NCBI GenBank assembly: GCA_037176725.1
Contig: JAZBRS010000050.1
Span: forward strand, 17,688,001-17,752,000
Direction: 5' to 3'
DNA: 64,000 nucleotides
From: Posidonia oceanica
Lineage: Eukaryota > Streptophyta > Magnoliopsida > Alismatales > Posidoniaceae
Part shown: positions 12,238 to 25,261 of the stretch, piece after piece
Layout of the letters: the number at the start of each line of letters is the position of its first letter
How positions within the stretch are numbered: the first letter of the stretch is position 1
Position numbers and translations under genes: made by a program
The notes under the pieces: model-generated
Database searches by the model: none
The model's input: only the letters and a program-made list of their open reading frames with translations
Told to the model about the DNA's origin: nothing

Positions 12238-15200
12238 GTGCCGGTGGTTGCATTTGCATTCAGATGAGAAAGAAAGAATGTTTGATGCGCTATTGGTAAT
12301 AAGTAATCCTTATCTTTATCTTTTGTGTAAGTAATTAGTATATTAAATTAACAATGATGTTGGATTTTTACATAGTAAGTTTACACTTTCACCTGGGTAC
12401 ACTAAGGAAGATTATCGTGTTCCTTTTACAAAATTAATTAAGAAAAGGATGAACGATATTTACTATAAGGCAAGGACACTTGCATTGGCAAAATGCCTTG
12501 AGCCTCACGATGATTATCAGGCAGCCAAGGCATTTCCTCCACACTGGTGTACACAAGAGAGGTAATTAATATTTATACTAAATTGAAGTTATGTTTATTG
12601 TTGTATATATAGGAATTAACATATATATTGATGTTTAATGTTACAACTAGGTGGAATGGACTCTGTGATCTTTTTGCCATAGATGTAAAGTTCCAAAAAA
12701 GATCTACAGCGGGGAAGTTGAATCACAGAAAGCAAGAAATTCGTTCTACGAACGGATCAAGAAGCCACAACGACCTTCGAGCTGAGTTGGTAAGGATACT
12801 TTTATCTTCCAAGATTTGAGTTTTTGCTTTGAATCATACTAGGATCATTGCTGGTATTTGACCAAAATCTTATGCATATCAAATATGAATTTTAGACGTT
12901 TCATTACCAAAACTGCTTGAATTATTAGACTTAAAAGTCGATATAGACTATAGTTGGTTTCACTTGTTAGAATTTGTTCTTCCTCATTAATCTCGAAATG
13001 ATTTCATTCTTGTACAATTTGAGTTCATTACATATATTTTTTTGTTTCAAGCTTATGATATAGGGAGCATTTTAACCTGAGGAAAGGTTTTTAAGCAAAA
13101 GGATTGATGCTGCTTTGGTTGATCTGGGGCAGGGCAGGCCTGTGTAGAGTTAGGCTTGAATAGTCAAGTTGAATAAGGCTCGAAGTAGACATTTCATTAA
13201 TTTGATCAATTGCCATAATTTTATATAGGTTTATTGTGTTTTTCTTTCTTGATTTCACATAGAAGGCAGTAATAGCTGGCAGAAGCTAGCTTGATGTATT
13301 ATCTGTCAAATACCTGTCATAAATATTCTAACATAGTGAAGCAATTCGATCTCAATATTTGATCACTTCCTTTCCCATGTCTGCATCAATGTGAGTTCTT
13401 GGAAGGTAATTGGTTTCTCCTTGATGTATGCTTGGGTGCTGTGTATTTCACAATTACAGCATTCCCCTCTTTGATTAGCCTCTCAAAATACATCGCTTTC
13501 TGAGAAAGGCTTACCTTTTCTACAACCTTGAAGCAACAATTTCATTTATTCAGTTATTTACTATGTTTGGTGGATTAGAACCAATTTGCTTTGATAATAT
13601 CATAGCTAATATGGTCCCTATTAAACATGGGAAAACCAGATTATTTTGATTCAAGGTTCCTGTTCTATGGTCCCTATTAAACATTTTAAGATTACAGATC
13701 TACAATAAGTCATGTTATTTTTTCTAGGAAACCTTCCAAGCAGATATTTTAATCTCTTTGAATAGGTGTGGGTGTATCATCATAGATGACATTTGTATGT
13801 TCACAACCTTGCTTTAAGTTAGTCCTATCTATTCTCTTATCTAGGGTTAATGTTGTCTTCGTTTGTACTATAAATGGAGGCTCTTATTGTGGAGGTATGG
13901 TGATGTTATTAAATCAACATGATCTTGTGAACATTTCTCTTGTTAACGCAACTATGGCTCTTCCTCTTGATAAGAGTTTTATGTTGTACTGTGCTTTAAG
14001 ATAAAATCCTTTTTTGTCTTTTTAAAAACCCAGCTATGGCTTTTACCACTTAATGATATGCAGTAGACTATTAATAAACTCGATAAATGATACAACAAAT
14101 GCCATATGTCAGGCTGTATAACACCTTAGTATGATTATTATTTAGGAGAAGAAATGGAAGAGATGATTCATAGGCTCGTAGCCGTGAACATTAGAGATGG
14201 TAAGTTAATTCTTCAAGCTTAGTGCCACACACCTTGATAGAATTTGCATTTGTTTTGCCAATCTGGAAACTTCTCCATCAATTGCTGAATTGGGTAGTGT
14301 GTCTATGCAGATCTAATGTTCACATTTACTTCAAAAATAAATGTAATGATTCCCTTTTTTTAAAAAAATTTGCAAGTATTTTATGTTCTCAAAATGTTAT
14401 ATTTCTCCTATTATCTGTGAATCTTTTATCTTGGTTGTCTATTAAATTAATAACGTATATTTCAATTGTTACAGACTGCTAAATTATGCAGAGAACCTAT
14501 GGTAGTAGAGTGGTGGATTGCATCCCATACTAGTGGGTCGGAACAGATTTGGTCAACTCCATTTGCAAAGGATGTACTTGTAAGTAATCATAGTTAGAAT
14601 TAAAGTTGTTTTAATAATATATACTTCTATCTTATATCATCTCTAACTAACTTCTTGTATTTATTTTTATAGGATAGGTACATCTTCTTGTTCGAAGAAA
14701 AATATAGGGACACTGATGTCGCTGAACAACCAGCCTTTGACAAGAAATTTTGGAAACAAGTTTCGATGCAAAGGAATGTGGGTTGTTCATCAAGAAAGCA
14801 AGGCTTAGGTGGTCTTGATCCATACTACTCAGAAGAGTCTACTGTTGATACTTCTGCGGCTTCTACGGTGCAATATCGATTTTCAACTCAGGCCTCTGCT
14901 TCAATTGATCCCGATTTCTTCAGTTCCCAGTTGTCACAGATGGCGACTACATTGGAGGAGGGTTTAAGTGCCAAAATAAGCACAAAAATAAAGGATGAAA
15001 TACATGCTTTGGAGGATCGACTTGTAAGGTAAAGTTTTATGTAGTTATAAATTTTTTGATATGCATTAATTGTTATATTGAATTTAACATTATAATATAA
15101 TAATTATCCATCATAACATATTGTAAGTTTGCTTTTTATAATCAGAAGATACATGGACGAGTAGGAAGTTGATTTGTCGAGTGATGACGAGGAGGATTAT

Positions 15201-15544
15201 GAGGAGTACACACATGATTATCGTTCCATTCATGCATCTTCCTCAAAAGGTAAAGGAAAGCAAGTCGGTAGAAGAAGAAAATGATTTGTATTATATCGTT
15301 TTGACTTGTATGGGGACGAGTGACTTGTATTATATCATTTCGGTGTTGTAATATCATGAATGTTGTGAACAAATGGATATGTAAAATCTTAATTATGTCG
15401 TAATATCAATTGATACTTTTTTAAAAAATTTGTGGAAGTGTAATGCATGTGTAATTTAATTTTTGTGAATACATATGAATGTCATTTTAACAGGTATATT
15501 AATCTTAATTTTTGTGGATGTGGATGTAATAATTTTATTTTTTT

Positions 15545-16122
15545 CCCACTGCCCAGAATTAGCGAGGACTTCGTGAGGATATTTCCTCAGTAAATCCTCA
15601 CTACAATAGTGGTATGGACAGGAATAACGAGGATATATCCTCGCTATTTCCTCGCCATTAATGAAACGACGACAGACACATTTTAGAATTAGTGAGCACA
15701 TAGCGAGCAAATAGCGAGGCTATAGCGAGGTATTTGCGAGGATATTACGAGGAAAGCATTCCACGCAATATCCTCGCTAATAGATAATGAGTAACTTGCA
15801 AGGAAATATCCTCGCTAAGTCCTCACAAGTTTTATTTTTTTTTAATATTTTTACGAGGACATAACGTGTACTTTGCGAAGAGATTGCAAGTAATAGCGAG
15901 GATGTTGCGAGGACTTTATTGCCTCGCGAAGTCCTCGTAATGTTTTAGTGAGGACTTTGCTAGGAAATATCCTCGCAAATGGCTTTTAATGATGTAGCAT
16001 TGTGCGAGGACTTTATATCCTCGCAATTTCCTCACTAAGGCCGTTAGCGAAGACATTGCGAGGACTTAGAGAGAACTTCGCGAGGACATTTGTCCTCGTG
16101 ATTTCTTGTTTTTCTAGTAGTG
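15545..16122 (-). repeat. 3' subterminal array and terminus of the outer CACTA element
   Basis: Dense GCGAGGA/TCCTCGC motifs end in TTTTTCTAGTAGTG at 16122, the inverted CACTACTAGAAAAA terminus. It lies about 375 bp after the last exon of the second CACTA gene, as expected for the 3' end of that element. The next triplet is ATA (16123-16125). No matching 5' terminus was found left of the transposase. Confidence 0.82.
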
Positions 16123-17187
16123 ATAGTGCAAGAGAAAAGAAAGGAAGAAGAGTACAACACAAAATACAGAGAATTTTCGTGATTCAGTCGAAACCTACAT
16201 CTATAGGCGTAGACAGAGAGAACTTTCACTATGAATCAGGATAAATACAAGTTACAAAGATTGTTGGAGAAGAGCGATCAAAATACTCACCTTAGAGATA
16301 ACTGTCGGCACCAAAAACTCTCTAGGATTGGAAGATCTTCAATACTCTAAAATTTCATTAAAATGATATATTTATATGAGGGTTTAAAATGGGTCTGTTA
16401 AAGACAGAAGTTCCCATAACGGACGCCTGCTAAAGTCCTGATCCAAAAAATTGCGAGCGGAGCGGACGTCCACTTTTCTATTGTAACAAAATAGTGCATC
16501 AACAGATATCTATATGGACATCTGCTCAATCTCTATGTTGAATCAATGAGACTGTAGGCGATTGTGGATGTCTATCAAGCTTACTTCAAGGTAAAACTCA
16601 ACACTGTAGATAACGTGACAACCTATAACTAACTAGTACTATATAATTTTACACTAAAATTTAAATTAATGAGATATATTAAAGAACTAAATCAAGAAAC
16701 CCACCCAACATCTCAACAAGTTGTCCATGAGTGGCATAGGGTGGTGCACCAATTCTAGAAGCTACATATGGTGGAGATCCCCAGCCTGACGTAAGCCAAC
16801 CACCGCATTACTACCTGCTCATTCAGTCTCGAACTGCACTCCATTGGCTTGAGAAGGAGATGCCAATGTAGTCGTTTGGGGAGACAAATAATGGAATACA
16901 CATGGACATGAGTTGGTGCTATTTGAAATAATATGTTAACTAATGAATAACTAATTCTAAGCTGCTATTTGATCGACACTGCTGACAGCTGGAGTTCTTT
17001 TGTTGTTAAAGTTGTTCTCATGCACTGATTCCTATTCCGCTTCTTGTTGTAAGAGAAAAACACCAACTACAAGACATACAAAAGCTTTTCACTTCTTTCT
17101 TGTTAAAGTTGTTTTCATGCACTGATTCCTACATGTCATTCTAAGCTGATTCCTTAGTTTTTTTTTTTGGCTTCTTTACAAGTACTA
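16123..17187. other. AT-rich flank, no gene recognised
   Basis: There is no confident exon. A minus-strand run at about 16705-16800 could read GWGSPPYVASRIGAPPYA, but I recognise no family. A 35-40 bp sequence around GTTCTCATGCACTGATTCCT (about 17010) is repeated imperfectly at about 17105. Confidence 0.4.
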
Positions 17188-17791
17188 ACTAGGGGTGTAT
17201 ATTCCATGGTTCAAACCACTAAACTGAACCTAGTCGAACCAAGTTTTATGATTTGGTTTGATTTTTCCATAAACAACAGTTTAATTTGGTTCGAGAATTT
17301 CGCAAGTCGATAAAAACGATTCAATTTGGTTTGAAGGTTCCGTTTAACCGTATCAAACCAAACCAAACCAAACTGATACATATTTATACACATACACATC
17401 ATTAAATATTCCAAATGTATGCATGAATTTATATTTTTATTCAAGTCAAACTTGATAAGAGATAAACATGTATGGTTTTAGAATACTATTATATATTATT
17501 TTAACATTACTTTAAAAACTATTTTCTAAACTAACAAAAAACGTAATATATTTAATCATGTATTGTATTTTAACTATTTATTAATCAATATTTTATTTAT
17601 TTTAGGTTTATAGGTCATAACTAAAAAAATAAGCAACAAACCATGAACCGAACCAAACCAAACTTAACGGTTATGTTCGGTTAGTTTCAATAATTAAATA
17701 ATCCTGTTTAGTTTCAATTTCTTCAAAACCTTTTAATATGGTTCTATTTGTACTTTTGTTCAAAATCGAATTAAACCAAATCATATGCACC
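17188..17791. mobile_element. Small foldback element, probable hAT-type
   Basis: The flanks AAGTACTA (17180-17187) and AAGTACCA (17792-17799) are a near-perfect 8-bp duplication, the size made by hAT elements. The left end contains AGGGGTGTATATT and the right end, inverted, GGTGCATATGATT. The inside is AT-rich with AACCAAACC and GGTTTGGTTT runs in opposite orientations that would fold back on one another. No transposase is present. Confidence 0.55.
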
Positions 17792-18080
17792 AAGTACCAA
17801 CAACAACCACTCGATCAACCAAGTTCTTGACTAACAGGTGAATAATATTGACTCTGCCCACACCCAACTTTCCCAATACATCAAGCTAATAGTACATCAT
17901 TAAATATCAGGCCAAGATATACATCACTTCCAGCTCTCCTTCCTTTATAACTGGTATATAAACAGTGCACTTGTGGTCGTTACCCCTTACAAGGTACAGA
18001 CCCTATGAGAAGGTGCTGCATGCAAGCCTCTCATATATAGCAGACTTATTGAAACTTTTGACCATTTTCTCCACAATTGG

Positions 18081-18855
18081 TTAATTCAGGAGGCTTAGGG
18101 TTTCCAGTGGCTTTGTGGCAGCATCATTGGATTGCGAGAGAGATAGCGATGGCGGTGGCAATGACGGTGAGCTTTGAAGTGCAGGCAGAGAGTGAACATA
18201 CTTGCAGTTGGGACATGACGGTGAAGAAGTGTAAAGCATGACAAGGAGATGGCACTTGAGGCATGGCACGGCCACCATGTTGCTGCTTGGATTGCTTTCT
18301 TTCTTCCAATGTTCGGCATGTGATTTGGATCCTCTCCTCTCATCAGAACTCAGAGGTGCTGAGATGTTGAGTTCCAAGTCAATCTTCTGCTCTCTGGGCC
18401 ATTCCCAGGTCTTCCTCAAGGTCCTTCTATTCAAATAATACATCCTTCCTGACTGCAACAAAATAAACAAAGCCCTTACTAAAAAAGCACATGGGAAGTG
18501 GCAGCGGTTGACAACTTGACATCAATGCCTTTGGAGTTCTAGTGTGTCACAAACATGATGCATGCATTTGATTTAGGAATTAACTATACATATGTTCATG
18601 CACGTGCATGTATGTGTGTGAGACTGATATTATAGAGAAAAAAGAGAAAAGAAAGAGACTCACTTGGAGATCAAGGCATTGCTCCCAGTCTGGAGGTAAA
18701 GGGTCTTTGAGCTGGAGCTCAATGCTTGTCTGGATATTCTTGGGTTCCTCCCAAGAACACTTCTTCCTCTTCCTACAAAGACTTCCATCTGATTCTGATG
18801 AAGAGCTGTATGAACCCAAGGAAGGACCTAGAGAGAGCTCAGCCGCGTGGTCCAT
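18081..18855 (-). CDS. CFL1: CFL1-like WW-domain protein
   Basis: Two exons, 18855-18664 and 18452-18081, are joined across a 211-bp intron with GTGAGT donor and TTGCAG acceptor. They give 187 residues from MDHAAELSLGPSLGSY. The WW domain spans about residues 52-83 (LPPDWEQCLDLQ, then SGRMYYLNRRTLRKTWEWP) with W57, W80 and P83 in the expected places. It is followed by DLELNIS, an EAR-like motif. Two CxxC pairs (C128/C131 and C144/C147, in VPCLKCHLLVM and SCPNCKYVH) may bind a metal. CURLY FLAG LEAF 1 proteins bind class IV homeodomain factors and modulate cuticle development in the nucleus; this role is carried over from the family. The frame is also open upstream, with another ATG at 18909 and one at 19047, so the start is uncertain. 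It looks intact and stands free of the surrounding transposons. Confidence 0.85.
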
Positions 18856-21015
18856 GTTTATCCAGAATTTCTCTTGACCTCCACCATGCAAGCCAGTACT
18901 CTCTTTCATTTGATGCTGCAACTCCCTGATTATTCTCCTTGTATGAGATGGACATGGAACATAAACACAAGAAAGAAAAGAAAAGTGAAGCTGATCGATG
19001 AGAAGAGGAGAGGAGGAGAGAGGAATGAGCAAAAAACTAACGACCAACTTGTATGCTTTTTAATGGTGAGTGAGAAGGGAGTCATGCAGAGAAGGGCGTG
19101 GATACTAAAGAGGGTTCTTAAATGGCCTTCATCGAACCCATTACGGAGCAGTGCAGGGCAGGCCGAAGCATTAAAAGTGACTAGTAGAGTGACACTAAAT
19201 GCTTCTCCAAATTTCTCTCCTCAAACCCATCTTAAAAAAAACCAAGAATTCACTTCTAATATGACCAACCCAGCTAACTATTTCTCTCTCTACCCCAATC
19301 AATGATGAGTTCATTGTGTCGAGCTGACAATGTAGTTGAATTCTATCAATCCTATATAAAACAATCTTCTGGGTTCAAAGATAAGGACTAACCATCAAAA
19401 CAACGATGGATATCTTCACATTATTATTTCAGACATCTTCATAATTAATTCTTACATATAATTATAGTATGTTCAAACCAATCCATGCTCGCCTACAAAG
19501 AATGGGGCTATTAAGTTCCATGAGATGAACTCATAATTCGCCTCCTACGGTAGTTCATTCATTACCCAAACTTTCATAAAGAAGAAACAAAAGAATTTGG
19601 GGTTGTCGTTGTTGGTAGAGAAGAGAGATGAAATAGGTATAAATATGGATGGTAATATATGCTGATCTTGTTGTTGTGTATGTGGGCATCGTGGGGATGG
19701 ATTTTAATGCTAATAACAACAGGTTCACCACCTCACTCCCCACATGCAGTAAATTGCAAGGAATAAATATGGCGTGTTCCTCTTCCTTCTTCAATCTTCC
19801 TCCTGCACACCAGTGCCAACCACAACATTAAATTGGAGGGAGGAGGTGCAATCCTCTTTGGTTGTTGGGTGCATGAACCCATTCAATGTTCCATTTATTC
19901 ATGTATCCATTCCCCTCCCAATTTATGCTTCATATCACCACCCAACATTCACTCCGCTTCCCTTACTCCTCCCATTTAATGCCCACACCGACACACACCT
20001 CTCTCTCCCTAGATCTCCTTCTGCCGCATTACGTTTTGTTTAATAGCCACGCAAAGAATTAATGACATATACTCCAGATCCTAAACTTAAGGCTTGCACC
20101 TATTTATCTGTTATAGCTATTCTCTTAAAGAATCATTGCGCGGGTGTCTCTTTTTGTCCATGGTTGCTTAATTTGAAGAGGAAGCATTGATGAGATTGAT
20201 AACATGTTTCATTATAAACTTACCATTATGGTAAGTGGATAAATAAGCACATAGGATATAAAATCTTTCATGATCCAACTGTCCATGCCGTACTCTTACT
20301 CCTTACGTATACACTATACCCTCTCTTCGTGATATAAATGCGAAGCTAAATTAATGAAATCAAATGGTAGAATTTCAATGTTGAAGAAGAATGGCGGAAT
20401 TTCCTTAGTTCTAGTTTCAATTAAACCAAATAGGAGTTTGTTGTATCCGGTTGCTGTATGTGACCATACGTCTCTATGTATCAGAGTTATGAACATGTCA
20501 TAATGGGAGGTAGGCGAAAGAACGAAAATATTGTGATCGAATGGTCTATAGTGATCTTGCCTCCTAATGATAGAGGTGAACAGATCAGTGTGTGGTTTGG
20601 CCCCCAGCTAGGCAAGGCAAGTAGAAGCTCAGGCTTATTTTTATTTTGTTGTTGTTTCGGGCAAATGGAATAGATAGTTTGTCAAATCATGATTTAATGC
20701 AACTAAGAAATCTAGTCATTTCGATACTCCAGGTGGCTACCTTATAGCTACCGTGCGGAAAGATTTGAAGAGCTTATACATGTAGTCTCGTGTATTACAT
20801 CTAACAATAACAAGTTTCTTTCCAGAAGATTTAGAAGTATTCTTGTAAGTAATTTCTAAGAGAAAGACAGATGTAGTAGATCTGTTTGCGTACCTACCTC
20901 AAGTAAGCATATTATTGGTTTGAGCTTCAAGTGGAAATTGAATTACGTTTACCATTTAAAAAAAGAAGAAGAGAAATTAGAGTAGAACTATAAATTTTCT
21001 TCTTAAAAATACTAA
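18856..21015. other. Upstream region of CFL1 and intergenic DNA
   Basis: This is the promoter side of the minus-strand CFL1 gene. It is AT-rich, with a GA-rich patch at about 18990-19025 and a CT-rich stretch at about 19890-20020. No second gene, RNA gene or transposon end was recognised. Confidence 0.4.
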
Positions 21016-21510
21016 TAAGTCCTTTTTTGGATGTAGAAGGAAAAAAAGTAGGAATAAGTGAAAATTGGTATCATTAGCATTCTAATAGTATTATTATTCT
21101 GTTTAGAAGTAATTTTCTTTTAGAAGTGAATAAGTGTGTATATAAAGAAATTTTGGATTGGTTGAAAAGTAGAATAAATATCAGAATAAGTATTGGAATG
21201 AGTGAAAAATATGTAGATTAGTAGTAATTAACTTAATTATTAAAATATATATCTAATTTGAAACATGGATTCATCATATTAAGTATGTATTATTTTTATA
21301 TAAAAAATAAACAAATTGTATACATGCATGTGTCAGAATAACATAATGAAATAAATTTCACCCCTTTTACGGAATAATTATTCTAGAATAAGTAAACTAG
21401 AATAAGAATTATTATTCCAAGTTTATTCCAATTTTTACACAATTAAAAGGAATTCTAATTCCTATTCTAGGTTTATTCTAGGAGTTATTCTACATCCAAA
21501 AAGGAACTAA
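21016..21510. mobile_element. MITE with about 23-bp terminal inverted repeats
   Basis: The left end TAAGTCCTTTTTTGGATGTA and the right end, inverted, TTAGTTCCTTTTTGGATGTA are nearly identical. The interior is AT-rich with GGAATAAG/CTTATTCC words on both sides that fold back. ACTAA occurs at both borders, partly inside the repeat, so the target duplication and superfamily are not settled. The size (about 495 bp) and lack of coding capacity fit a MITE. Confidence 0.7.
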
Positions 21511-22375
21511 GAATGTGAAAATAACCATCTACTCTTTTTTATATGTCTCATAAAAGTAGGTTCAAATTATACAATAGATTTCAATATTAAGGTGGAGCAT
21601 GCAACTTCATCCAAACAGATCCTGAAGTAAGAATCCGTCTGACTACGGTATATATGATGGCAAAAGCAATATCTCCATGGAACTTTTATCTACAACTGTC
21701 TAAAATAAACCACTAGGCCATCAAATATGACTATGCTCTTTAAGATTTGATGGTGTTGCCATGTTAACAAGAAGAAGAAGTTGAAAGCATCTACAAAGTC
21801 GAAGTCCGCACTAATAAATCTAGGGCACTGAGTTGGGTCTTTGCTTGTCGGAGAAAATAGAATACTACAATAGAATTTTGAGGCACACAATTGAATTTTT
21901 TAATATTTTTCTAGTTTTCAGTTATTTTCTATTTTAAGAATTTTCCATTATTTTTTTACATTTTTTCAAACATTTTCTTATTTTTCTCCTTTAATTTTCG
22001 TTTTAAATTATTTTTGTTTTATGTTGTAGAGCATAATCCTATGTGTCTAGAACATAGCGGTCTAGATTGCTCTTGAAAATTCATTGGAAAAAATAATAGT
22101 TCAAGGTAGGGTCACATCTTAATTACTTACCAATTGCAACATATTACCTATTAATACTTCTGAACCTACATCACATGTGACTCAGTTTCGTTGAAGCTGG
22201 TTAGGACCCGACCTTCCTCTTTTTCTTTTCTACCTGGGGAGAATGGAGATTGGAGATTGTGCTCATTCTCTCTTGATTTTCTGCCCTCTCCCGATCATCT
22301 CTCATCCACCAATCCTAATGGGTCACCTCCAACTACTCCTCTATTCCCCAACATGTTCTTAAAACCAGTGAGTTC
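21511..22375. other. AT-rich spacer without recognised content
   Basis: Nothing coding or repetitive was recognised. It forms the left flank of the retrotransposon stack that starts at 22376. Confidence 0.35.
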
Positions 22376-23179
22376 TGTAACGACTTCAGTCGTTACAATT
22401 TAAAACATTAGTCTAAACAATATAAATCATAATATCATCGTCAATTATATAGAATCAAAGGTAAAAAAAACTATCTATCCAAGAACCTGGTGTGTGGTAA
22501 TATGACTCCGGCTATATGCACTAAAAAGAAAACCTACTATGCATCTATACCTGCAAACTAAAAACCACAAAACAAAATATGCGTGAGTGATCAAAAAAAA
22601 GATCACCCAATACACACCCTACACAAAAACCATAAAACCGAGAATAAAACCTGACAAGAGCCAATTAGTTTCAAAATCATAGCTTTAAAATCTATATCAC
22701 CCCTGCAAAACTACTAAAGCTTAGGAGCATACCAAAAACTCTACAACGACATCTCCCCAAAACTCGAGCCACAAAGGCCAAAACTTTGAAACCACGATGC
22801 ACTCAAACTAATTGACGTGCATCCAGAAAGTCATCTCAAGCTCAACTCCACACAGGCGAAAACACTGAAAACCTCGATGCCACACAGGCGAAAAAGAACT
22901 AAGTCGTGTTGCTCGGTGCCAAACAACTGACTTTGGCCAAAAGTAGCCACCGAGGTGCACTATACTGCCACAGATAAGCCACCCTACCAGGAACCTGCCC
23001 ATCTCGAAGTCCAACCTCTTTGAAGGACCCTCAAAGTGCTAACCCTCTTAGGGAAAGCTGTTCTCTTTCAAGACATCACCAGAAATGGAACACGTGCAAC
23101 TACCCATACTGGCCCAAACTACACAGAGTCCGCCCTCTCAACGTCCTAACCATGGTACCCGGAGCAACCAGAGTCTCTA
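22376..23179 (-). repeat. Tekay-like LTR fragment (element F), cut by element E
   Basis: It starts TGTAACGACTTCAGTCG. Over about 800 bp it aligns loosely with the LTR at 23180, sharing words such as ACCACAAAAC...GCGTGAGTGA followed by a repeated ATCACT-CAATAC pattern. It stops where the next LTR begins. Read on the minus strand this is the 3' end of an LTR. The most economical reading is that element E inserted into this older related LTR, whose remainder would lie beyond the window. Confidence 0.65.
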
Positions 23180-25213
23180 TGTAACGCTCCGACGCGTCAC
23201 ATAATAATACCAACACTACCCAAATTAAATAATAAACAATTTAAAAGAAAGCTAAACTAAGATTTACATCAAAATAAAATTTTAGAATTTACACTACTTA
23301 GGAACCCCAGTGTACGGCTACGTGGCTACTATAAAGAACCAGACTGGACTGCACTCTAATCTGCACCTGAAACAAAGCACAAAACGCGTGAGTGACATCA
23401 AAATCACTCAATACGTGCTCACTAAAAACCACGAAAAGAAACACCAACTAAGATTCATAATAATTAAAACTCACAACTGGAACATTTAACTTGCAAATCC
23501 ATGCCATTATCAAACATAACCAATTTCCTCATAAACCGTGTGTTTTCACAAAACGTTTCATTCATTCAGATATCTGTCTGAAACCATCTCAAGAAACCAC
23601 ATACACAAACCACGAAACTCTGTTGTGTCACCCTGGCCACAGGCGACCGACCTGGCCACAAGCAGTCACCGGAGACTCTAACCCCGATCCCACTGCACTG
23701 CCACGGTGCAGCCACCCCATGTGGGAGACTACCACCGTTCTAGGAACTCAGCTCTCAATTTATCATATATTAGTACACGGGGTGCGTCCTTCCGACGTCC
23801 TTTTGGTGCTCGAGTGTTTAGGGACTCCAACCCCAGCCCCTGCCAGCATCGGCATAGAGGGTAGTCCGTCTCTTTCACCGGATCCCTACAGTACCACAAT
23901 CTCAAAATCCAAGGAAATTATTTCCCAAACATTTGCAAATCATGCATCTCTTTTCCAAACTCTTTTGGAAATCATTTCAAAATCATTTCTCATTTATTTA
24001 CAAATCATTCATATTGCAAAAACATCCAAAAAATCATTTCAACATTTGGCAATACCAAAGCAAATCACAAACCGGCCAAAAACCCACTTCAAATCAGGTT
24101 TGGACTCTGGTTCGGCAGATCGAAATTGTTCGGTCAACCGAACCAGGAGCTATGTTTAGATCCAGGCCCTGAAACGGCACACCGAAATCATCCAGTCGAC
24201 TGATTAGCTGTCACGGTCAACCGAAATGGGTCGGTCGACCGAAATGGGTCGGTCAACTGAATCAGGTCCTGGGCTAACACACAGCAGCAAAAATGGCAGA
24301 CCGAAAATGTCCGGTACACCAAATTCTAGGCGAAAACGGTATACTGATCAAAAACGGTATGCCGAACCAGACGTTCTCAGAAATCTAAAATCGGGGCGAT
24401 CCAAAATCGCCCAAAATGGGAACCTCAACCGGTTCCACCACACACAACCACAAATTCCACAAAAATACTCAAACCAAAGGCCATAGAGGCGCTCTACAAT
24501 TGAGCACAAAAATCATAGCATTTCATGCACCATAGCTCGGGAAATCAAATTTCAAAGACACGGAGCTCAAAATGCTCAAAACCCATTCCACCTCAACATT
24601 CACTGTGAAATTCGTCTAAAAACCCCAATAAATCATACAAACCACATCCATGCATTCAAGATTAACTAAACAACCTATTTCCAAGGATTTAACAAAGAAT
24701 TGAAAAAGAAGAAGGATGGTGGAATGCGTACAGAGCTTAGCACGCTTCTTCCCTTCCTTCCTCTTTCACTGGCAGCCCGAGCGTCCTCTTCTTCTCCTCC
24801 ATAGGCACGGATCCCCCTCTCTCTGGTTCGCCTCTCCTTCCCTCAGGCCAACACCGCCTCCTCTCTTATCAGTCGCCCTCTCTGCTAGCGGATCACCGAG
24901 GATCGCTGGTCGGCAGTGGCAGAGTATGGGGTGCACAATGCTGAGCGGTGGGATACTGTGTGATAATTTGCATTCTCCCCCCCTCTCTTCGCCTAATCAC
25001 ACATAAATCCCTCTCTTCTATTGCCATAATAACCACACAGCACAGGGAGCCAGAGACAAATCCATAGGAGAGAAACAAACATACACCAAAATATGATTGC
25101 TTAAACAATATAATTACACCCACAAGCAATCAACTCCAACACAACAAAATGATACGAGAATTAATTTTCCGAAAATTAACTCAAATTGAATTCTAGAAAA
25201 TCCGAATATTACA
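23180..25213 (-). repeat. 3' LTR of Tekay/Del-type gypsy element E
   Basis: On the minus strand the LTR runs from TGTAATATTCGG (25213) to GACGCGTCGGAGCGTTACA (23180), 2034 bp with TG...CA ends. Just upstream in element sense is the end of pol and a purine-rich stretch, as expected. The 5 bp left of the LTR are CTCTA; the partner duplication lies outside the window. Open frames inside (for example 23491-24159) have no family resemblance and are taken as chance. Confidence 0.8.
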
Positions 25214-25261
25214 TCTTAACACCCTTAAAAGAAATTTCGTCCTCGAAATTTACTTCTAATA

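Larger units (their letters stand above)
6543..15170 (+). pseudogene. CACTA second gene (Transposase_24 / Ptta-like), split by an inner transposon
   Basis: This is the usual partner gene downstream of a TNP2 transposase. The first exon, 6543 to about 6799, encodes a Gly/Ser-rich start and a Pro-rich stretch and ends at a GT donor. Short exons follow near 6890-6960 and 7038-7112. Coding resumes after the inner element at 12238 (WLHLHSDEKERMFDALL), then at about 12372-12561 (YTKEDYRVPFTKLIKKRM, HWCTQERW), 12650-12788 (WNGLCDLFAIDVKFQKRS, NHRKQEIRSTNGS), about 14148-14200, 14474-14579 and 14673-15028. The W-x2-LC-x2-F and NHRKQ...TNGS pattern is the Transposase_24 signature. The C-terminal exon (SQLSQMATTLEEGLSAKIST) looks coiled-coil-like. 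The joining frame across 7112/12238 is off by one base, so the gene is probably dead even without the insertion. A long intron-like stretch, 12789-14147, holds nothing I recognise. Confidence 0.75.

Noticed and set aside
16700..16870. Possible minus-strand exon with GWGSPPYVASRIGAPPYA
   Set aside because: It has stops on either side, no recognisable family and no clear splice partners.
23491..24159. Open frame of 222 codons on the plus strand
   Set aside because: It lies inside the Tekay LTR, antisense to the element, with no domain or codon pattern of a gene.
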